NCBI GenBank assembly: GCA_016718655.1 | Contig: JADKCV010000026.1 | Location: 12,552 to 76,551 of the forward strand | DNA length: 64,000 nt | Source: Flavobacteriales bacterium | GTDB lineage: Bacteria > Bacteroidota > Bacteroidia > Flavobacteriales_F > PHOS-HE28 | Direction: 5' to 3' | Shown here: positions 58,829 through 64,000 of the stretch, piece by piece | Position numbering within the stretch: the first letter of the stretch is position 1 | How the letters are laid out: every line of letters begins with the position of its first letter | Position numbers and translations under genes: made by a program | Notes under the pieces: generated by a model | What the model was told of the DNA's origin: nothing | Database searches by the model: none | Seen by the model: only the letters and a program-made list of their open reading frames with translations

Positions 58829-61255
58829 TCAGAAGGCGAACCCGAGGCTGACCTTGTAAGCGAAATTGTCCTTCAACTCGGGCAGTTGATTGGGGCCGAA
58901 GCGGTGGAAAGCACCCACTCCCAAGCTGGTGAAGCCGGACACCAGGAGCTGATCCACCTGAAGACCGGCCTCGAAATAGGCTTCATCCACGGTCGCGAAG
59001 GAGTAGCCGCGGTGGCGTTCCGGTGCAGAAAGTCCGGCCACGGTGGAATTGAACACCAGTACCGGCACGGGCTTGAAGTCCTTCCACTGGAAGAGCAGGT
59101 GCCCAAAGCTGTGGCGCAGGTGGATCGCCACATAGCGGTCGGCCAGGAACTCATTGGGGAGCATCGTCTCGAAAGTGTTCTGGGTGGCCAACGGCGCACG
59201 CTGCACATTGCTTCCTCGCAAGTTGAAGAGGAAAGGATAGGGGGCGGTATCGTCGGAGATCCCCGCCATGAGGCGCACGCCCAAGGCCCCCCACATGCGC
59301 GTGCGGAAGGTCTTGTCCACCATGGCGTTCACCCGCCACGTGGCAAGTTCGCCCTCCCACAGGCCCTTCATGGCACGGTAGCCCTGGACCTGGAGCACGG
59401 GCCAACGCGATGGTAACACCTGTTCACCCAACGGCGTGCGCACCACCTGTTCGCGCGGGGCGATCCGTACGGTGGCCTGCACAGCTCCGGTGAGAGAGCG
59501 GTCCTGCAAGGCCACCAGCCCCTCTCCCACCGGTTCGGCATACTGATAGCCCATGAGGTTCCGCCGATCGGTCCGTTCGGTGCCCAACCACCAGCGTACG
59601 GCACTGCCCGACCGGAAGCTGAGTTCGGCCCCGAAGCGTTCCACCTGGTCCATGCGGTCCACGAACAACCACCGGTAACTCTCACTACTGATCGCCAAGC
59701 GCCGGCCTGGGAATGAGACGCCTCCGCTCTCGTCCACATCCAGGGCATAGCTCAACTTCAAAGCAGGACCGTGAGTGGCCCAAGGGGTGATGGAGAGGTC
59801 TCCGCCGAACTTCCAAGCCTTGTCGGTGAAGCCATAAGCGAAGTAGCCGCCCAGAGCCACGTGGCGCGAGACCTTGTCATTGGTGACCGCACCGAGGCCG
59901 AGGCGCAGGCCTTCATACCCGTTGTAGCGGAGCACCTGGTCCAAGCGCAGATCAACGGGCCCCAGGGGCACCCTTCCGCTGGCGAGGTATCCCAACAAAC
60001 GCAGTTTACGGTCCAGACCCTCCGCCTCGCCGATGCTGTCGATCACCTGGTAGGTGAGGCGCTCCTTGGCATCGAGCGTATCGGTCCTGAGGCCGCTCCA
60101 GAACGCAGTATCGCGCAGCAAGGCCGTGCGCTCCATCACCAGTTCGGGCCCGCGAACCTCCCGTCGTGTCACCTCGGCATCGAGTTCGATCTCCTTGAGG
60201 TAGGTGCGCGAAATGCCAACGAGCTTCCAATCGTTCACCTTCACACCATCGAAGAAGAGGAAGGTGTTCAACTGCTCCGGGAACCACGCGCCACCCGGCA
60301 CCCGGGCGAACTGCTGTTGGAGCTTCATGCTCACCCCTTCATCGCGTACAACGGGCTCAGCGATGACGTTCTGCACCGCATAGCCATCGGTGTGGATGTA
60401 GAGCAGTCCCTTCAGCGCCTCGAACTTGCGTCCTCGCCGTGGCGCATAACTGATCACGAACACCGAGTCGTTGCCCTGCAGCAGGGTGTCCTGCAACAGG
60501 AACAAGTACTTCGCGGTGCTTCCAGGGCCGATGGGCCCCACATAGGTGCGTTCGCCCAGGACGATCTGCGGTGCGTAGATCGAGAAGGTCTGTGTGGAGG
60601 CCATGGCAGCGAGCAAGGATGGGTCCTGGATGCCGCTCACGCGCATGGCCAACACTTCTTCCTTCGACGCGGCTGGAGGCAGGAAGGTGCGGCGGGTGGC
60701 GCTCTCGATGAGGAAGATGTGCTGGCGCTGCATGAACTCGACAGCCTCGCGATCGCTGGTATCAAGTGCGGCGATGCGCGCTGGATCGCGGAGCAGGGTG
60801 CTGTCCACATCACCGGTGAACAGGGTCTTGCTGTAGCTGGTGTATCGGTGGGGCCGGTTGAAGAGGCCATCGTTCGCTTCACGGTTGGCATAAGCCCGCT
60901 GGATGATGCGGTGCGCCGGGTTCTCACCGGGAAGGATCTCCACTTGGGCCAATTCCACCGCTGCCCGTTGCAGGAGCAATTCCACCACCTCACCGGCCGA
61001 TACGCGTTGTTCCAGAGGCTTGTATCCCACGTAGGTGGCTCGGACCATCACCTCGGCTGTCGTCACCATCAACTGGAAACGACCATCGATATCGGTGGTG
61101 GCGCCCTCGCGCGCACCCACAGGCAGCAGATGTACGAAGGCCAAGGGCTCCCGGGAGTGGGCGTCAAGCACGCGACCCTGGACCTGACCTTGGGCATGGC
61201 CCAGGAAAGGGAGTAACGCGGCGCACAGCGCAGCGAACGACCGGAAGCGGTTCAT
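58829..61255 (-). CDS. DUF5686 / carboxypeptidase-regulatory-like outer-membrane protein
   Basis: An 808-residue exported protein. Residues 1-22 are a signal peptide. A carboxypeptidase-regulatory-like domain (about 25-100: G-R-V-L-D-A-H-S-R-E-P-L-A-F-V, then D-I-D-G-R-F-Q-L) leads to a central domain and a C-terminal beta-barrel with aromatic strands ending Y-K-V-S-L-G-F-A-F. This is the DUF5686 layout of Bacteroidota outer-membrane proteins, related to but distinct from SusC. The ATG at 61255 is preferred to earlier codons. Divergent from the radical SAM gene; the 77-base gap holds both promoters. Confidence 0.88.
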   Translation of the reverse strand: MNRFRSFAALCAALLPFLGHAQGQVQGRVLDAHSREPLAFVHLLPVGAREGATTDIDGRFQLMVTTAEVMVRATYVGYKPLEQRVSAGEVVELLLQRAAVELAQVEILPGENPAHRIIQRAYANREANDGLFNRPHRYTSYSKTLFTGDVDSTLLRDPARIAALDTSDREAVEFMQRQHIFLIESATRRTFLPPAASKEEVLAMRVSGIQDPSLLAAMASTQTFSIYAPQIVLGERTYVGPIGPGSTAKYLFLLQDTLLQGNDSVFVISYAPRRGRKFEALKGLLYIHTDGYAVQNVIAEPVVRDEGVSMKLQQQFARVPGGAWFPEQLNTFLFFDGVKVNDWKLVGISRTYLKEIELDAEVTRREVRGPELVMERTALLRDTAFWSGLRTDTLDAKERLTYQVIDSIGEAEGLDRKLRLLGYLASGRVPLGPVDLRLDQVLRYNGYEGLRLGLGAVTNDKVSRHVALGGYFAYGFTDKAWKFGGDLSITPWATHGPALKLSYALDVDESGGVSFPGRRLAISSESYRWLFVDRMDQVERFGAELSFRSGSAVRWWLGTERTDRRNLMGYQYAEPVGEGLVALQDRSLTGAVQATVRIAPREQVVRTPLGEQVLPSRWPVLQVQGYRAMKGLWEGELATWRVNAMVDKTFRTRMWGALGVRLMAGISDDTAPYPFLFNLRGSNVQRAPLATQNTFETMLPNEFLADRYVAIHLRHSFGHLLFQWKDFKPVPVLVFNSTVAGLSAPERHRGYSFATVDEAYFEAGLQVDQLLVSGFTSLGVGAFHRFGPNQLPELKDNFAYKVSLGFAF

Positions 61256-61317
61256 GGCGAGGGGTTGTGCTCGTAGGACGGTGATGATCATGGAAAAGTA
61301 ACAGGGACGAGGGCCTG

Positions 61318-61325
61318 TAACTTGC
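61318..61325 (+). promoter_or_regulatory. putative -7 element (TAACTTGC)
   Basis: TAACTTGC ends 7 bases before the ATG at 61333, again implying a very short leader. Confidence 0.35.
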
Positions 61326-61332
61326 ACCCGAC

Positions 61333-62379
61333 ATGATCGCCAGGCTCCGCGATGCGTACGAGTGGTCCAGCAAGGCCACGCCCCGAAGGTTACGCAACGC
61401 GTTGGCCTTGTGGACGAGCTTCCAGCGCGCCAAATGGAGCGGTGTACCGCGGATCGGTGGGCTGCCCTTCAGCATCAGCATCGAACCCACCACGGCGTGC
61501 AACCTGCGATGTCCGGAATGCCCCAGCGGATTGCGCAGCTTCACGCGTCCCACGGGCAATCTCAAACAGGAACTGTTCAAGCAGGTGATCGATGAACTCG
61601 CGCCCGACCTGTGGGCGCTCACCTTCTACTTCCAAGGAGAGCCTTACATCAATCCGGGCTTCTTGGCGATGGTCCGTCACGCGCATGACAAGGGTCTCTA
61701 TACGGCCACCAGCACCAACGCGCACTTCCTGGATGACGCCGCAGCGGAAGCCACCGTGCGTAGCGGCCTTTCACGCTTGATCATATCACTCGATGGCACC
61801 ACGCAAGAGACCTATTCGGCTTATCGTCGTGAAGGGGAGCTGTCCAAGGTGATCGAAGGCACGAAGCGCATTGTGGCATGGAAGCGCAAGCTCGGAAGTC
61901 GCACGCCCCACGTGGTGTTCCAGTTCCTGGTGGTGAAGCCCAACGAGCATCAGATCCCCGAGGCACGCAAGTTGGCCAAGGAGCTGGGTGTGGATGAACT
62001 TTGGCTGAAGACCGCACAGGTCTATGACCCCAAGGATGAACATCCGCTGATACCGGTGCAGGAGAAGTATTCCCGTTACCGCAGGAACAAGGACGGGACG
62101 TGGTCGGTGAAACGCAAGCGCCCCGTGCTAACGGGTAACCGTCTCGAGGACAACTGCTGGAAGATGTGGCACAGCTGTGTGGTCACCTGGGATGGACGCG
62201 TGGTGCCCTGTTGCTTCGATAAGGACGCCCATCACGTTCTGGGGGATCTGCGCAACCAGTCCTTCGGTGATCTGTGGCGCAGCGAGGCTTACCGGTCCTT
62301 CCGTGGACAGTTGCTGACCTCACGGAGCAGCATCGAGATGTGCAGGAATTGCAGCGAAGGGAGCCCGGTATGGGCGTGA
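61333..62379 (+). CDS. radical SAM/SPASM domain protein
   Basis: A 348-residue cytosolic Fe-S enzyme. The SAM cluster motif is C-N-L-R-C-P-E-C (Cys56, Cys60, Cys63), followed by F-Q-G-E-P-Y and S-T-N-A-H and I-I-S-L-D-G-T blocks of the TIM barrel. The C-terminal SPASM region has C-W-K-M-W-H-S-C, D-G-R-V-V-P-C-C-F-D-K-D and a final C-R-N-C, giving ligands for auxiliary clusters. Peptide or carbohydrate modification is the usual role; the substrate is not shown. Divergent from the DUF5686 gene. Confidence 0.9.
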   Translation: MIARLRDAYEWSSKATPRRLRNALALWTSFQRAKWSGVPRIGGLPFSISIEPTTACNLRCPECPSGLRSFTRPTGNLKQELFKQVIDELAPDLWALTFYFQGEPYINPGFLAMVRHAHDKGLYTATSTNAHFLDDAAAEATVRSGLSRLIISLDGTTQETYSAYRREGELSKVIEGTKRIVAWKRKLGSRTPHVVFQFLVVKPNEHQIPEARKLAKELGVDELWLKTAQVYDPKDEHPLIPVQEKYSRYRRNKDGTWSVKRKRPVLTGNRLEDNCWKMWHSCVVTWDGRVVPCCFDKDAHHVLGDLRNQSFGDLWRSEAYRSFRGQLLTSRSSIEMCRNCSEGSPVWA

Positions 62380-62413
62380 GTACAAGTACACAGGTGGACC
62401 TGTGTGGATGCCC

Positions 62414-62863
62414 TTAGACCTTCATGATGTCCTTCTCCTTGGCCTCGATCAGCGCCTCGATCTTCTTGTTATAGGTACCGGTGAGTTTCTCCACATCAGC
62501 TTCCAGGCTCTTGGCGGTATCCTCGGGGAGTCCGTCCTTCTTCGCCGCCTTGATGGCTTCCATGGCCTTTTGACGGCTGCTGCGCACGCCCACCTTGGCA
62601 TGTTCTCCCTCGGCATGTGCCGCCTTCACCAATCCTTTGCGGCGCTCCTCGGTGAGCATCGGCACATGGATGATCACGCTTTCTCCGTTATTGCTGGGAT
62701 TGAAACCGAGGTTGGCTCCAATGATGGCCTTCTCGATCGCATCGATCAACTTCTTCTCCCAAGGCTTCACGAAGAGCGTGCGCGCATCACCGGTGTTGAT
62801 CCCGGCAACCTGCGAAAGTGGCACCATCTGCCCGTAATAGTCCACACGCACGGTCTCCAGCAT
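62414..62863 (-). CDS. frr: ribosome recycling factor, N-terminal part not in frame
   Basis: A 149-residue open frame matching RRF from the conserved M-L-E-T-V-R-V-D-Y-Y-G onward, including P-W-E-K-K-L-I-D-A-I-E-K-A-I and R-S-S-R-Q-K-A-M-E to the C-terminal helix. RRF is normally about 185 residues; the first 35 or so (helix 1 of domain I) are missing. The 32 codons just upstream (62959-62864) align in length with that segment, beginning D-L-R-K and including G-S-A-A-N-P-G, but are cut by a TGA at 62899-62897 and drift in frame. Because RRF is essential, an assembly indel is the simplest reading. Confidence 0.85.
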   Translation of the reverse strand: MLETVRVDYYGQMVPLSQVAGINTGDARTLFVKPWEKKLIDAIEKAIIGANLGFNPSNNGESVIIHVPMLTEERRKGLVKAAHAEGEHAKVGVRSSRQKAMEAIKAAKKDGLPEDTAKSLEADVEKLTGTYNKKIEALIEAKEKDIMKV

Positions 62864-62962
62864 ACCGGGATTGGCGGCACTACCGGATTCCTTTGGTCAC
62901 CTCTCTGCTTGATGCTCCAAGAACATTGTCGTGGTCCTCTCCAAGGTCTTCCGAAGGTCTCA
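62864..62962 (-). pseudogene. frr: out-of-frame remnant of the frr 5' end
   Basis: In the frr frame this stretch reads D-L-R-K, then a Thr-rich stretch, F-L-E-H-Q-A-E-R, a TGA, and finally S-G-S-A-A-N-P-G joining the intact part. Another frame reads E-V-T-K-G-I-R over the TGA, as expected for the K-I-R-A-G segment. Two compensating single-base errors or mutations near 62880-62903 would restore one open frame. A stop (62962-62960) also precedes the D-L-R-K start. Confidence 0.5.
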
Positions 62963-63141
62963 GGCGGCGGTATCATCACCGCGATGGTTGCTCGGGTACA
63001 TGCCCCGATGCGGCCGCAAAAAGTAACCAATGGGGTTCGCAGGAATACAGCCCACGAGGGGCGCCGAGGTACGGTCACAAAAAAATACGATAGGACACGG
63101 ACACCGACCAGTGATATGTTGCCAGAACCGGAACACACCAA

Positions 63142-64000
63142 CTACCTCTTGGCACTCCCACCCGAATCCTCATCCTCCCCCTTCAAGAGACCAAGACTTC
63201 CGAAGTGGACCACACCCGTGTTCCGCAGTTCCTCACGGATCACCGGATCGGTATCGGCACTGGCCAAAATAGGCAGCACGAAGGGATTGCCCCTCACGCG
63301 TTCATAGTCCTGGTCACCACGTTTGAGTTCGGGCGACATGCGGGCGCGCCGTTGTACCATGAGGTCGAAGCGGCCACGGGAAATGCCGGCCCCAAGGTGC
63401 CAATTGGTCAGGTAGAAGGTGGCAGGGACCTCACCCTCCAAGGGTTCGTCCGTTCGTTCCTCCGATGCATCGAAGGTCAATTCGAAGGCGGTCTGATCGA
63501 AGTATGAACCCGTGGTCAATACCTCATAGGATGCTCGCATACGTAGGATGTCCATGCCAAGACCGACCTCGACAACCGGGCGTATGCGGCTTTCCTTCAC
63601 GGCATCGAAATACCAACGGACAGGCACCTCCCACCCCATCATACCGATACGGATGTCGCGGAGGTGTATTCCTTCAATTCGATGCACCTTCGTGCCACTA
63701 GGGCTCAGGGATAAGTACCCGGAGATGTCGAGTTCCGGGAATTCGTCCATGATGAACAGGTCGTTCTCCCGAAGTGGGACGGTGCCCAGGGTGACCATGG
63801 GAACATCCCCATACAAGGTGGAGAGGTTCAGTTCATTCACGTGACCGATCGTCAAACCGAAGGTCTGCTCTTGCAAGGAAGGCATCAAGCGTGCTCGGAA
63901 GCCCATGGAGAAATGACCTTCACGCGACCCATCGGCCGCACCACTTCGCACACCAACCTCCAATAACGCACCTGGCATCATACGGTCATGGAACGAGATC
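63142..64000 (-). CDS. predicted outer-membrane barrel protein, 5' end beyond the window
   Basis: The frame is open from 64000 leftward to a stop at 63142 (at least 286 residues), with no start needed inside the window; Met codons near 63981 are probably internal. The sequence alternates hydrophobic and polar residues with aromatic strand ends (for example W-E-V-P-V-R-W-Y-F-D-A-V-K and V-E-V-G-L-G-M-D-I-L-R-M-R-A-S-Y), typical of a porin-family beta-barrel. The C-terminal 60 residues are charged and lie outside a barrel pattern. Function unknown; a signal peptide would lie off the right edge. Confidence 0.65.
   Translation of the reverse strand, partial: ISFHDRMMPGALLEVGVRSGAADGSREGHFSMGFRARLMPSLQEQTFGLTIGHVNELNLSTLYGDVPMVTLGTVPLRENDLFIMDEFPELDISGYLSLSPSGTKVHRIEGIHLRDIRIGMMGWEVPVRWYFDAVKESRIRPVVEVGLGMDILRMRASYEVLTTGSYFDQTAFELTFDASEERTDEPLEGEVPATFYLTNWHLGAGISRGRFDLMVQRRARMSPELKRGDQDYERVRGNPFVLPILASADTDPVIREELRNTGVVHFGSLGLLKGEDEDSGGSAKR

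Overview
The window is a high-GC Bacteroidota chromosome segment, most likely from an uncultured Flavobacteriales-like lineage. Support: secreted proteins with type IX secretion (T9SS)-style C-terminal domains, a fused CcsBA cytochrome c maturation protein, a DUF5686/carboxypeptidase-regulatory-like outer-membrane protein, a TPR adenylate cyclase, and -7 promoter elements of the TAnnTTTG type just upstream of starts. No rRNA, tRNA, CRISPR array or transposase was seen.

Layout. 1-1.7 kb: 5' part of a beta-propeller (SBBP) secreted protein. 2.2-9.4 kb: small accessory and stress genes (AT-rich orphan, broken AraC regulator, OsmC, carbon-nitrogen hydrolase, T9SS protein, disordered protein, papain-like protease). 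9.4-11.2 kb: TPR adenylate cyclase with an unresolved start. 11.4-16.3 kb: an overlapping minus-strand operon of membrane proteins, an EEP-family hydrolase and a small winged-helix regulator, preceded by a palindromic TACTTTG/CAAAGTA site. 16.4-22.5 kb: transglutaminase-like protein, T9SS proteins, polysaccharide deacetylase and a small His-rich secreted protein.

22.9-40.5 kb is the most striking part. A CcsBA haem-ligation protein, a 12-haem cytochrome paired with a membrane b-type cytochrome, and an MbfA-like ferritin/VIT protein lie beside a seven-gene minus-strand operon (40495 to 29021). That operon encodes a membrane b-type cytochrome, a membrane-anchored Fe-S/FAD oxidoreductase, 20-, 43- and 22-CXXCH cytochromes, a predicted outer-membrane barrel and an NrfJ-like lipoprotein. 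Together these would form an electron conduit from a reduced nicotinamide or quinone pool through the periplasm to the outer membrane. I infer extracellular or long-range electron transfer. The 43-haem protein is built from 435-bp tandem repeats, one of which carries four single-base indels.

40.6-46 kb: a second His-rich small protein, a cysteine-protease-fold protein, and sucB/sucA (2-oxoglutarate dehydrogenase). 46.1-49.65 kb: a low-GC island (XRE regulator, small lipoprotein, two AT-rich secreted/outer-membrane genes) bounded by 66-bp direct repeats that duplicate the 3' end of a flanking gene. 49.6-64 kb: mostly housekeeping and envelope genes (DinB, surface protein, TIGR01777 epimerase, prenyl synthase, rfbA, MMPL-type exporter, DUF5686 protein, radical SAM, frr with a broken 5' end, an outer-membrane protein running off the right edge).

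Several genes (AraC, frr, cyclase start, the 43-haem repeat) carry small frame disruptions. Some residual indel error in the assembly is therefore a real alternative to biological decay.
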